Shown one piece after another: positions 19,670-27,309 of a stretch of 37,423 nucleotides of DNA. The stretch lies in the IMG/VR virus record IMGVR_UViG_3300046000_001329, positions 1 to 37,423 of that record; one strand, written 5' to 3'. The notes under the pieces are model-generated. The model did no database searches and was not told the origin of the DNA. It saw only the letters and a program-made list of their open reading frames with translations. Source of the stretch: a virus. The position numbers were made by a program, and so were the translations under genes. Numbering within the stretch: position 1 is the first letter of the stretch; the number at the start of each line of letters is the position of its first letter.

Positions 19670-21649
19670 ATGGCGATTTATCGAGGAGCAGGCGGTGCAG
19701 GTGATGCAGTAGCTGACTCAGCAAGTGAAGCTTTATTAGTTCGTGAATTAGCCATTGAAGTACAGGCTGACGCTGATGCTGCAGAGGCTGCAAGAGCTGC
19801 TGCTGTTACTGCTAAGGTAGCTGCAGAGTTAGCTGAGACTAATGCTGAAACTGCAGAGACCAACGCTGAGACTGCCGAGACTAATGCTGAGACTGCACAA
19901 GCTGCCGCTGCTTCTAGTGCTAGTGCCGCATCAACATCTGCAACTAACGCTGCTAACTCTGCTACAGCTGCTCAGACTGCTGAAACAAACGCTGAGACGG
20001 CTGAGACCAATGCAGAGACTGCAGAAACTAATGCAGCAAGTTCTGCTTCAGCTGCATCTACTTCAGCAAGCAACGCTTCTAGTTCTGCCAGTGCTGCAAG
20101 TACATCAGCTACGAATGCCTCTAACAGTGCTACAGCAGCTTCTGGTTCAGCTTCTACAGCCTCAACTCAAGCTACTAATGCTGCTAGTTCAGCTTCTGCA
20201 GCGTCTACTTCTGCAACCAATGCAAGTAACTCAGCTACATCAGCAAGTACATCAGCATCTACTGCTACAACACAAGCTGGTATAGCAACTACTCAAGCTA
20301 CTAACGCATCGTCATCAGCAACAGCTGCACAGACTGCAGAAACCAATGCTGAGACAGCAGAGACTAACGCAGCTGCTTCTGCAAGTGCAGCATCAACTTC
20401 TGCAAGCAACGCTTCCACATCAGCAACCAATGCAAGTAACAGTGCTAGTGCAGCATCAACAAGTGCTACCAATGCTTCTAACTCTGCTAGTGCTGCAGCT
20501 ACTTCTGCAACCAACGCAGCCAATAGTGCTACTGCTGCTGCTGCTTCAGCTGCCTCTATAAATCCTGCAAGCATTGTAATAACAGGTGGTTCTATCAATG
20601 GAACTACTGTTGGTGCTACTACTCCTTCTACTGGTGCATTTACTACTTTATCTGCAACTGGAGTAGCTACAGTATCTGCTGGCTCTGTTTCTGCACCAGC
20701 TATTACTACTTCTGGCGATACTAATACAGGTATATTCTTCCCAGCAGCCGATACTATTGCCTTTACAGAGGGTGGTACTGAGTCAATAAGGATTACATCG
20801 GCTGGTGATGTAGGTATTGGTACAAGTAGTCCCGCTGCAAAATTAGATGTAAATGGATTAGCTAACGCAACTTGCTTGAAGGCAAGTGGAACAGCATCAG
20901 GAAGTTTTGCTGCAAATTCTTGGTTTGCTCAAAATGAAGGAAGCAGTATTAGTCGTGTTTATTATTGTGGCGCTAATACATCAACATATGGAATTTTACA
21001 AGAATATGCAGCTTATTCTAACGGGACTCCAGCAATAACTCGTTATTCAACTAGCGATGTTCAAATATTCTATACCAACGGCTCAGAGCGTATGCGTATT
21101 GACTCTAGTGGTAACTTGCTAGTGGGGACTACGAGTGCATTAGGCAAATTAACTGTTTCAACTACTGCTTCTGATACTGTAACTGCTTCATTTGCTAACA
21201 CAAGTGCAAGTCCTTATGGTGTTTTAGTAGATTTTACAAGCGACCCTAACAACGGTACAAATTATGTTTTTAAATCTAGACTAATTAACAACACCAACAT
21301 ATACACAATATTTTCTAATGGAACAACATCTGCTCGTTCTGATGAGCGTTTTAAGAAAAATATAGAAACTACAAGAGATGGTTACGCTGAAGATTTAAGT
21401 AAGTTAAGAGTTGTCAAATACCATTGGCACAATATTGATGACAAAGCACCAAAAGAACTTGGTTTTATTGCCCAAGAAGTTGAGCAAGTATTTCCAAATT
21501 TAATTTCTACAGAAATGAATGATGATGGTATTGATGTTAAAAGCATTAAAACATCTGTTTTTATTCCAATGCTTGTAAAAGCTATTCAAGAACAACAAGC
21601 CATCATTACAGACCTTAAATCAAGAATTGAAACTTTAGAAAGTAAGTAA
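19670..21649 (+). CDS. Long tail fibre with S74 intramolecular chaperone
   Basis: 659 aa in three parts. The N-terminal 40 residues precede a long low-complexity stalk (about residues 45-300) built of E-T-N-A-E-T-A and S-A-S-A-A-S-T-S-A-T-N-A units, a probable trimeric coiled rod. A beta-rich section follows (ITGGSINGTTVGATTPSTGA, GNLLVGTTSALGKLTV). The last 103 residues are a Peptidase_S74 chaperone starting at Ser557 (SDERFKKNIETTRDG, KELGFIAQEVEQVFP) and closing in a coiled coil. S74 domains trimerise the fibre and then cleave themselves off at that serine. It is the most likely host-recognition fibre. Confidence 0.92.
   Translation: MAIYRGAGGAGDAVADSASEALLVRELAIEVQADADAAEAARAAAVTAKVAAELAETNAETAETNAETAETNAETAQAAAASSASAASTSATNAANSATAAQTAETNAETAETNAETAETNAASSASAASTSASNASSSASAASTSATNASNSATAASGSASTASTQATNAASSASAASTSATNASNSATSASTSASTATTQAGIATTQATNASSSATAAQTAETNAETAETNAAASASAASTSASNASTSATNASNSASAASTSATNASNSASAAATSATNAANSATAAAASAASINPASIVITGGSINGTTVGATTPSTGAFTTLSATGVATVSAGSVSAPAITTSGDTNTGIFFPAADTIAFTEGGTESIRITSAGDVGIGTSSPAAKLDVNGLANATCLKASGTASGSFAANSWFAQNEGSSISRVYYCGANTSTYGILQEYAAYSNGTPAITRYSTSDVQIFYTNGSERMRIDSSGNLLVGTTSALGKLTVSTTASDTVTASFANTSASPYGVLVDFTSDPNNGTNYVFKSRLINNTNIYTIFSNGTTSARSDERFKKNIETTRDGYAEDLSKLRVVKYHWHNIDDKAPKELGFIAQEVEQVFPNLISTEMNDDGIDVKSIKTSVFIPMLVKAIQEQQAIITDLKSRIETLESK
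19840..20560 (+). repeat. Low-complexity repeats within the tail fibre gene
   Basis: Degenerate units such as ACTGCAGAGACCAACGC and AGTGCTGCATCAACATCTGC recur dozens of times in frame and encode Ala/Ser/Thr/Asn/Glu-rich heptad-like blocks. Such repeats expand and contract easily, so fibre length may vary between relatives and assembly here could be collapsed. Confidence 0.85.
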
Positions 21650-22195
21650 TTGAAACCATCCCTAACCCAAGCAGAAGTAAAAGAACTGTTTGATTACAGG
21701 GATGGTGATTTGTTTTGGAAAGCTAGACCTAGGTCTGATTTCAAATCTGATTTAACTTTTAAACAATGGAATCCAAAACATATTGGTAAAAAAGCAGGCA
21801 CTTTTTCTAATAGTCATGCATCTGTTTCAATAAATAAACACCATTATCAATTGCATAGGATAATTTTTCTTTGGCATCATGGATATTTAGGAGAAATAAT
21901 TGACCATATTGATTGCAATCCTAAAAACAATAATATTGAAAACCTAAGAATTGCAACTCATAAGCAAAACATAAGAAATTCAGGTATGTATTCACATAAC
22001 AAAAGTGGTATTAAAGGGGTTTGTTGGAATACTGCAAAGAAAAAGTGGATGGTACAAATTAAGGTTAATTCAAAGCAAACATACATAGGTCTGTATGATG
22101 ATATTGAATTGGCTGATTTAGTTGCTCAAGAGGCTAGAAATAAATATCATGGGCATTTTGCAAATCATGGAAAGGGAGCATCAAATGGAATTTAA
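21650..22195 (+). CDS. HNH homing endonuclease next to the tail fibre
   Basis: 181 aa with a TTG start directly after the tail fibre stop. HNH core: YQLHRIIFLWHHGYLGEIIDH, then NNIENLRIATHKQNIRNSG, then an AP2-like segment (SGIKGVCWNTAKKKWMVQIK, TYIGLYDD) and a C-terminus AHF-type (YHGHFANHGKGASNGI). It is the same architecture as the HNH gene at 2639-3121, sharing LHRI-IF, HGYL and IDH positions and the NHG end. It sits between two phage genes without breaking either, and overlaps the next gene by 11 bases. There is no clear ribosome site; translation may rely on coupling. Confidence 0.88.
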   Translation: MKPSLTQAEVKELFDYRDGDLFWKARPRSDFKSDLTFKQWNPKHIGKKAGTFSNSHASVSINKHHYQLHRIIFLWHHGYLGEIIDHIDCNPKNNNIENLRIATHKQNIRNSGMYSHNKSGIKGVCWNTAKKKWMVQIKVNSKQTYIGLYDDIELADLVAQEARNKYHGHFANHGKGASNGI

Positions 22196-22472
22196 AGTTG
22201 TAGATATGAAACGAAACACAGAAACTGGCATGGTCTTTGAAGCTCATTGGACTTTATCCAAACAAGATGGAGAGTTTAGTTCTTCTTTATATGGCTCAAT
22301 TGGCTTAGAACCAAGTGATTCTTTTATTGATTTTAACAATCTAACAGAAGCAACAGTTAAGACTTGGTTAGCAGATAAGCTAGACTTAGAAGCTATGGAA
22401 GCTAGTCTTGATGCTCAATTAGCAGAACTAAAAGCACCAAAGGTCGCAACTGGTTTACCTTGGGTAGCATAA
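22185..22472 (+). CDS. Small phage protein downstream of tail fibre
   Basis: 95 aa from the ATG at 22185, chosen because AAAGGGAG lies upstream and the longer open frame would run through the HNH gene. Sequence: MEFKVVDMKRNTETGMVFEA then HWTLSKQDGEFSSSLYGSIG, SDSFIDFNNLTEATVKTWLA. This shape (a short beta-sandwich with WTLS, YG and a LTE..V..W helix) occurs in small unassigned proteins near phage tail genes. It probably used to follow the tail fibre directly before the HNH insertion. Confidence 0.7.
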   Translation: MEFKVVDMKRNTETGMVFEAHWTLSKQDGEFSSSLYGSIGLEPSDSFIDFNNLTEATVKTWLADKLDLEAMEASLDAQLAELKAPKVATGLPWVA

Positions 22473-22621
22473 TGGAATTAACTCTTAAACTAACTGTAGA
22501 AGAAGTAAACTTTATTTTAGGTACTTTAGGTGAGTTACCTAGCAAGACTGGAGCTTTTCCATTAATGATGAAAGTTAAGGAACAAGCAGAGATTCAAGTA
22601 GAACAGCCTAAAGCGGAGTAA
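22472..22621 (+). CDS. Small conserved-type phage protein (49 aa)
   Basis: My translation starts MELTLKLTVEEVNFILGTLG and contains ELPSKTGAFPLMMKVKEQAE. The pattern L-T-x-E-E-V-N-x-I-L-x-x-L-G-E-L-P-(S/T)-K-T-G is a familiar one in many marine and freshwater phages, without known function. The ATG overlaps the previous stop (TAATG). Confidence 0.7.
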   Translation: MELTLKLTVEEVNFILGTLGELPSKTGAFPLMMKVKEQAEIQVEQPKAE

Positions 22622-22623
22622 GC

Positions 22624-22836
22624 ATGAACGAAGGACAAATCGACCCTTACAAGTATGGTAAACTAACAGCTCAAGTAGAGTCTATGGAAAAGAAGATAGA
22701 CAAACTAGAGTCTAACATGGAAGAGTTACTAGAATTAGCCAATCGTAGCAAAGGTGGCTTCTGGATGGGTATGACCATTGCTTCTATTGTTGGAGGTGTT
22801 ATTACCTTCATTACATCACATTGGGTAGTTAAATGA
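22624..22836 (+). CDS. XhlA/holin-like membrane protein
   Basis: 70 aa. A coiled-coil segment (LTAQVESMEKKIDKLESNME ELL-type heptads) is followed by one transmembrane helix (FWMGMTIASIVGGVITFITS) and a basic end, the layout of hemolysin XhlA-like proteins found with phage tails or lysis genes. GGAG lies 5 bases before the ATG. It may aid host membrane permeabilisation, but a separate holin is encoded at 31737. Confidence 0.65.
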   Translation: MNEGQIDPYKYGKLTAQVESMEKKIDKLESNMEELLELANRSKGGFWMGMTIASIVGGVITFITSHWVVK

Positions 22837-23177
22837 GAGAACTTACAGTAGGTAAGAACCTTGTAGCGAATACTGCTACAACAATTTATACTACACCTAA
22901 AGGGTGTAAAGCCATATTAACATTGTTATACATATCTAACAGCACAGGTTCTAACAAGACTGTGAATGCTGCATGGCACGACCACAGTGAAGGCGATGAC
23001 ATTGTTATTCTTGGTACAACTAACTTAGACGCTAATAAATATATTCAGTTGTCTGATGGCAGAGTAGTCATGGACGAATATGATTATATTAAAATAACAA
23101 CAGAAACAGGTTCTAGTATGTCAGTTATTCTGACTATGGAAATACATCAAACAACATCTTATCAAAACGGAGCTTAA
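22833..23177 (+). CDS. Probable minor virion protein (beta-sandwich)
   Basis: 114 aa, beta-rich: [60 protein letters not shown]. This strand pattern resembles small head-fibre or tail-decorating proteins in podoviruses. It overlaps the previous gene by an ATGA. No catalytic residues are visible. Confidence 0.6.
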   Translation: MRELTVGKNLVANTATTIYTTPKGCKAILTLLYISNSTGSNKTVNAAWHDHSEGDDIVILGTTNLDANKYIQLSDGRVVMDEYDYIKITTETGSSMSVILTMEIHQTTSYQNGA

Positions 23178-23179
23178 CA

Positions 23180-23359
23180 ATGCCACTCAAAAAAGGTAAA
23201 TCAGACAAAACAGTATCTTCTAACATCAGTAAGATGGTTAAAGAAGGTAAGCCACAGAAGCAAGCAGTCGCTATTGCTTTATCTAAGGCTGGTAAATCTT
23301 TCCCTGTTAGGGGTAATCGTACAGCTACAAACATGAAAAAAAGCGGTCGTGGACGCTAA
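23180..23359 (+). CDS. Small basic phage protein (59 aa)
   Basis: My translation starts [20 protein letters not shown] and contains [17 protein letters not shown], ending in a basic MKKSGRGR. The MPLKKGKS...NI..(L/M)...G.P..QAVAIAL.KAGK pattern is shared by small basic proteins of many phages. GGAG lies 7 bases upstream of the ATG. It may be packaged or bind DNA; role unknown. Confidence 0.75.
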   Translation: MPLKKGKSDKTVSSNISKMVKEGKPQKQAVAIALSKAGKSFPVRGNRTATNMKKSGRGR

Positions 23360-23366
23360 ATAGTTG

Positions 23367-23395
23367 TTGACACAAACATAAAAATGTGGTAAACT
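23367..23395 (+). promoter_or_regulatory. Sigma70-like promoter before tail genes
   Basis: TTGACA (23367-23372), 17-bp spacer, TAAACT (23390-23395), preceded by TAAATAGT as in the other rightward promoters. It lies in the gap before the tail adaptor gene. Confidence 0.6.
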
Positions 23396-23405
23396 TAGAA
23401 AATCT

Positions 23406-23477
23406 ATGAACATGAAACATTCTGAAGAGACTAAATTAAAAATGTCTTTAGCTAGACAAGGTAAAAGGAACTTATGA
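23406..23477 (+). pseudogene. NUMOD3-like fragment, possible homing-endonuclease remnant
   Basis: A 23-codon frame reading MNMKHSEETKLKMSLARQGK then RNL. KHSEETK-x-K-x-S-x-A-x-x-G-K is the NUMOD3 DNA-binding motif normally found in the C-part of GIY-YIG or HNH homing endonucleases. Here it stands alone, with no catalytic domain. It overlaps the next gene as ATGA and may now only serve as a leader peptide. Confidence 0.4.
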
Positions 23478-24121
23478 ACTATATTTCTTTGGTTAATGAT
23501 GTATTAATAAGACTTAGAGAGACAGAGGTATCTTCTGTCAATGATAACGCTTATTCTAAACTAATAGCTAAGTTTGTCAATGATTCTAAAAGAATGGTTG
23601 AAGATGCTTACAACTGGAATGCTTTGTCAGATACACTGTCTGCTGTAACAGGTGCAGACATATTTAACTATGTTTTAGTGGGTTCAGGACAAAGATTCCG
23701 TGTTATTGATGTCTTAAACGACACAAGCGATACAATCCTTTACAACGCACCAACCAGATACATGAACCAACAGTTCTTGTTATCGTCAAGCAGTAAAGGC
23801 TCTCCTCACTACTATAACTTTAACGGTACAGATTCTAACGGAGATACACAGGTTGATTTATTCCCTATTCCGAATGGTGTGTACAATATCCGCTTTAACA
23901 TCATTAAACCTCAAGTAGCATTATCTGCAGATGCTGATAGTGTTCTAGTACCTTCAGAGCCAATCGTTATGTTAGCTTATGCTAAGGCATTAGCAGAGCG
24001 TGGTGAAGACGGTGGACTAGCTTCTAGCGAGGCTTATGGCTTATATAAAACATCATTAGCAGACGCTATTGCTTTAGAGTCTGGTCGTTACATTGAAGAA
24101 TCACAATGGGATGCTATCTAA
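23474..24121 (+). CDS. Tail adaptor / tubular protein A-type
   Basis: 215 aa. Starts MNYISLVNDVLIRLRETEVS with a helix bundle (IAKFVNDSKRMVEDAYNWNA) and a C-terminal helix rich in Ala and Glu (AYAKALAERGEDGGLASSEA). This is the layout of the T7 gp11/P22 gp4-type connector that joins the portal to the tail. It lies immediately before the large tail-nozzle protein, as in other podoviruses. AAGGA lies close before the ATG. Confidence 0.82.
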   Translation: MNYISLVNDVLIRLRETEVSSVNDNAYSKLIAKFVNDSKRMVEDAYNWNALSDTLSAVTGADIFNYVLVGSGQRFRVIDVLNDTSDTILYNAPTRYMNQQFLLSSSSKGSPHYYNFNGTDSNGDTQVDLFPIPNGVYNIRFNIIKPQVALSADADSVLVPSEPIVMLAYAKALAERGEDGGLASSEAYGLYKTSLADAIALESGRYIEESQWDAI

Positions 24122-25720
24122 ATGGCAGAGACTCTTGTAACTGGAACGATTGCAGCTCCAGGCTTTTTTGGTCTTAATACTCAAGATTCCTCAGTACAGT
24201 TATCTTCTGGTTTTGCATTAGAGGCTAATAACTGCGTAATCGACCGCTATGGTCGTATTGGTGCTAGACAGGGGTGGACTAAGGTCAATACCACTGCAGC
24301 GTCTACAGGCAACTTTAGAGCTATCTTCGAGGTGTTTAAAGATGACGGCAATGTTGTGTTGTCTGCAGCTAATAATAATATTTATTCAGGCACTACAACT
24401 TTAACTGCATTAGCTGTTCGTAACTCAACTGATACAGGTAACTTAACTTACACTATTACTGATGATAACTGGCAGATTGCTGGTATGCCTTATGACACTG
24501 GAGCAACTCCTTCAGGTCACGCTATCCTAGTACAGTCAGGACATCCTCTATTGGTTTACCATAAGTTAGGTGCTACAGCTCATGCACATACAGGTGCTTA
24601 TGGTTTACAGAGATTAGGCGATATTGCTACTAATCTACCAGGTTCTTACACTGTCACTAGCTTTACTCCGAATGTGGTGATGACAGCATTTGGTCGTGTT
24701 TGGGTAGCTGATATTGCTAACGATAGACAAACAGTTTACTTCAGTGATTTATTAGACCCTACTCAATGGAAGACAGGAACAGCAGGATATTTAGACATTA
24801 GTGAAGTTGTGCCTAACAATGACCCTATTGTTGCTTTAGCTGCTCATAATGGATTCTTAATTATATTCTGTGAGAAGCACATAGTTGTTTATAGTGGTCC
24901 TTCTGACCCTTCAGCTTTAGCATTATCAGACACAATTACTGGTATTGGTTGTATCGCTAGAGACTCTGTAGCATCTATTGGTACAGACTTAATGTTCTTG
25001 TCTTCAACTGGTGTACAGTCTCTACAGCGTGTTATTCAAGAGAAGTCACTACCATTTAGAGATGTGTCTAAGAATGTACGAGATGAGTTATTAACTAATG
25101 TGGCTTCTGAAACATTAAAGAACATTAAAGGTGTTTACTTCCCTACTGATGCTTTTTATTTGTTATCTTTACCCTCTACTGGCTTTACTTATTGTTTTGA
25201 TACAAGAGGTGTGTTAGAGAATGGTGCAGCAAGAACTACTATTTGGAAACAGATTAATCCTACAGCATTCTGTGTAACACAAGATAGACAGTTCTATATT
25301 GGTAAACCAGGATACATCGGTAAGTATAATCTGTATGAAGATGACGGTGCTAAGTATCGTATGTCTTACTTTACTAACTACTTTGACTTTGAATCTGCTA
25401 CTACTAACAAGATTCTAAAGCGTATCAATGTAACTGCTATTGGTGGTTCTAATCAACCTATCGCTGTTAAATGGGGCTATAATTACACTCGTAACTACTT
25501 CTCTCGTGGTATTACATTACAGAGAGTTGAAGTATTTGAATACGGTACTGCAGAATATAACATTGCAACATACACTAATGGTATTGCGTTAGATATAGCA
25601 AAGATTCCAGCTTCTGGTTCAGGAACAGTAATACAGATTGGATTTGAATCAGACATTGATGGTACACCATTATCAATACAGAAAATCGATTTTTTCCTTA
25701 AACAGGGAAAGACACTTTAA
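24122..25720 (+). CDS. Tail nozzle / stabilisation protein (tubular protein B-type)
   Basis: 532 aa, beta-rich throughout. The N-terminus (GFFGLNTQDSSVQLSSGFAL, EANNCVIDRYGRIGARQGW) is characteristic of the P22 gp10-like stabilisation / tail tubular B family: proteins that form the hexameric beta-propeller nozzle below the adaptor. Later segments (VWVADIANDRQTVYFSDLLD, HNGFLIIFCEKHIVVYSGPS, LMFLSSTGVQSLQRV) look like propeller blades. It follows the adaptor directly (one-base gap or none). Confidence 0.87.
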   Translation: MAETLVTGTIAAPGFFGLNTQDSSVQLSSGFALEANNCVIDRYGRIGARQGWTKVNTTAASTGNFRAIFEVFKDDGNVVLSAANNNIYSGTTTLTALAVRNSTDTGNLTYTITDDNWQIAGMPYDTGATPSGHAILVQSGHPLLVYHKLGATAHAHTGAYGLQRLGDIATNLPGSYTVTSFTPNVVMTAFGRVWVADIANDRQTVYFSDLLDPTQWKTGTAGYLDISEVVPNNDPIVALAAHNGFLIIFCEKHIVVYSGPSDPSALALSDTITGIGCIARDSVASIGTDLMFLSSTGVQSLQRVIQEKSLPFRDVSKNVRDELLTNVASETLKNIKGVYFPTDAFYLLSLPSTGFTYCFDTRGVLENGAARTTIWKQINPTAFCVTQDRQFYIGKPGYIGKYNLYEDDGAKYRMSYFTNYFDFESATTNKILKRINVTAIGGSNQPIAVKWGYNYTRNYFSRGITLQRVEVFEYGTAEYNIATYTNGIALDIAKIPASGSGTVIQIGFESDIDGTPLSIQKIDFFLKQGKTL

Positions 25721-25732
25721 AGGAGTTATATT

Positions 25733-26419
25733 TTGTCAAACTATACAAAGGCAACAAACTTTGCCACTAAAGACACACTACCTAGTGGTGACGCTGGTAA
25801 GATTGTTAAAGGCACAGAGATAGATAACGAGTTTAATTCTATTTCAGGTGCTATCAGTTCTAAAGCTGACTTAGCTTCTCCTACATTTACAGGAACTCCT
25901 GCAGGTCCTACAGCTACTGCTGGTTCTAGTACAACACAATTAGCTACTACAGCTTTTGTTACAGTTGCTTTAGCTGCGGTTTATCCTGTAGGTTCTATCT
26001 ACATTAATGCTACTAGTGCATCTAATCCCTCGACTCTTTTAGGCTTTGGTACTTGGACTGCATTTGGTGCTGGTCGTGTAATGGTTGGTCTAGATGCAGG
26101 AAATGCTGCGTTTGACACAGCTGAAGAAACTGGCGGTTCTGCAGATGCTATTGTTGTATCTCATACTCATACAGCAACATCTACTTCTACTGTAACAGAC
26201 TCTGGACACGGACACACTTATGGTAGAGCTAGTGGTCAATATAGTAATGGTTTTGCTTTCCAAGACCAGTCTTTAAATGGAACAGGCTACACCACTAATA
26301 CAGCAACAACAGGAATTACAGTAGCTACAGCCACGACTAACGCCTCTACAGGTTCTAGTGGCACTAATGCTAACTTACAACCATACATCACGGTAAGAAT
26401 GTGGAAGCGAACAGCGTAA
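25733..26419 (+). CDS. Short tail fibre / collar-domain protein
   Basis: 228 aa with a TTG start; AAAGGAG 7 bases upstream supports it. The N-terminus (DAGKIVKGTEIDNEFNSISG) attaches to the virion. The middle has ATTAFVTVALAAVYPVGSIY and LLGFGTWTAFGAGRVMVGLD, the phage tail-collar motif. The C-part has His-rich repeats (SHTHTATSTSTVTDSGHGHT), which bind metal in trimeric fibres such as T4 gp12, and ends NLQPYITVRMWKRTA. It probably assembles as a trimer and contacts the host surface. Confidence 0.85.
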   Translation: MSNYTKATNFATKDTLPSGDAGKIVKGTEIDNEFNSISGAISSKADLASPTFTGTPAGPTATAGSSTTQLATTAFVTVALAAVYPVGSIYINATSASNPSTLLGFGTWTAFGAGRVMVGLDAGNAAFDTAEETGGSADAIVVSHTHTATSTSTVTDSGHGHTYGRASGQYSNGFAFQDQSLNGTGYTTNTATTGITVATATTNASTGSSGTNANLQPYITVRMWKRTA

Positions 26420-26450
26420 AGATACCAGTAGTTAACTATTTAAATTAAAT

Positions 26451-27308
26451 ATGAATATTATTGAACAACCTAGATTTGAGCTAAGTAGTGCAAGAACCGA
26501 AGAAAAAATACAGGTTATTGAGGCTGAGTTTTTAAAGCAGAAGCAAGTAGACTGTCCTGTTGTTCATAGATTTGGTCCTAATATTTATATTAGAGAAGTA
26601 ACACTACCAACTGGTTCTTTCTCTATTGGACACTATCAAACAACCGTACATTTAAACATTATGTTAACTGGTAAAGTAACGATGGTCAATGAGGATGGAA
26701 GTAAAACAGCTCTTGTAGCTCCTCAAACATTTGTTTCTGGACCTGGGCGTAAAGTTGGATATATTGAAGAGACTGTTGTTTGGCAGAATGTTTATTCTAC
26801 AACCGAGACTGATGTTGAAAAGCTTGAAGAAATGTTTTTAAATAAAAGTATTACTTGGCAGGAACATCAAAAAGCTAACGAATTACTACTAACTTTTGAT
26901 AATAAAGAAGACATCAAAGACTATTATAAAGCCATTTCTGAGTATGGGTTTACAGAAGAAGTTGTCCGTATGCAGTCTGAAAACACAGAAGACCAAATAG
27001 ATTTACCTTTTGGAAACTATAAAATGACGGTGGCTGACTCAAAGATTGAAGGTAAAGGTGTGTTTGCTACAGGTAATATTATTGAAGGTGAAGTTATTGC
27101 ACCTGCAAGAATAAATGGTAAAAGAACACCAGCAGGAAGATATACAAACCATGCTCGGCATCCTAATGCTGTTATGGTTTTAAAAAACAACAACGACATT
27201 GATTTAGTTGCTCATACAGAAATCAAAGGATGTCGTGGTGGAAACCTAGGTGAAGAAATCACTATAGATTATAGACAAGCATTGAGTTTATCTTTAAGGA
27301 GTAATTAA
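26451..27308 (+). CDS. Cupin-SET domain fusion (putative protein lysine methyltransferase)
   Basis: 285 aa in two parts. Residues 40-120 form a cupin-like barrel (GHYQTTVHLNIMLTGKVTM, then VAPQTFVSGPGRKVGYIEE). Residues 188-280 are a SET domain: GKGVFA (201-206), RYTNHARHPNA (230-240, the NHxxxPN cofactor motif), IKGCRGGNLGEEITIDY (258-274, the E-x-x-x-D-Y motif). SET domains transfer a methyl group from S-adenosylmethionine to lysine. A helical linker joins the parts. No ribosome site is seen before the ATG, unlike almost all neighbours. It lies between tail fibre and ejection-protein genes, so it may modify virion proteins or enter the host; both are inference. Confidence 0.83.
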   Translation: MNIIEQPRFELSSARTEEKIQVIEAEFLKQKQVDCPVVHRFGPNIYIREVTLPTGSFSIGHYQTTVHLNIMLTGKVTMVNEDGSKTALVAPQTFVSGPGRKVGYIEETVVWQNVYSTTETDVEKLEEMFLNKSITWQEHQKANELLLTFDNKEDIKDYYKAISEYGFTEEVVRMQSENTEDQIDLPFGNYKMTVADSKIEGKGVFATGNIIEGEVIAPARINGKRTPAGRYTNHARHPNAVMVLKNNNDIDLVAHTEIKGCRGGNLGEEITIDYRQALSLSLRSN

Positions 27309-27309
27309 T

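Noticed and set aside
20293-20598. 101-aa open frame on the minus strand inside the tail fibre
   Set aside because: Its Ala/Val/Leu repeats are the mirror image of the fibre's low-complexity codons; no ribosome site, opposite to the operon.
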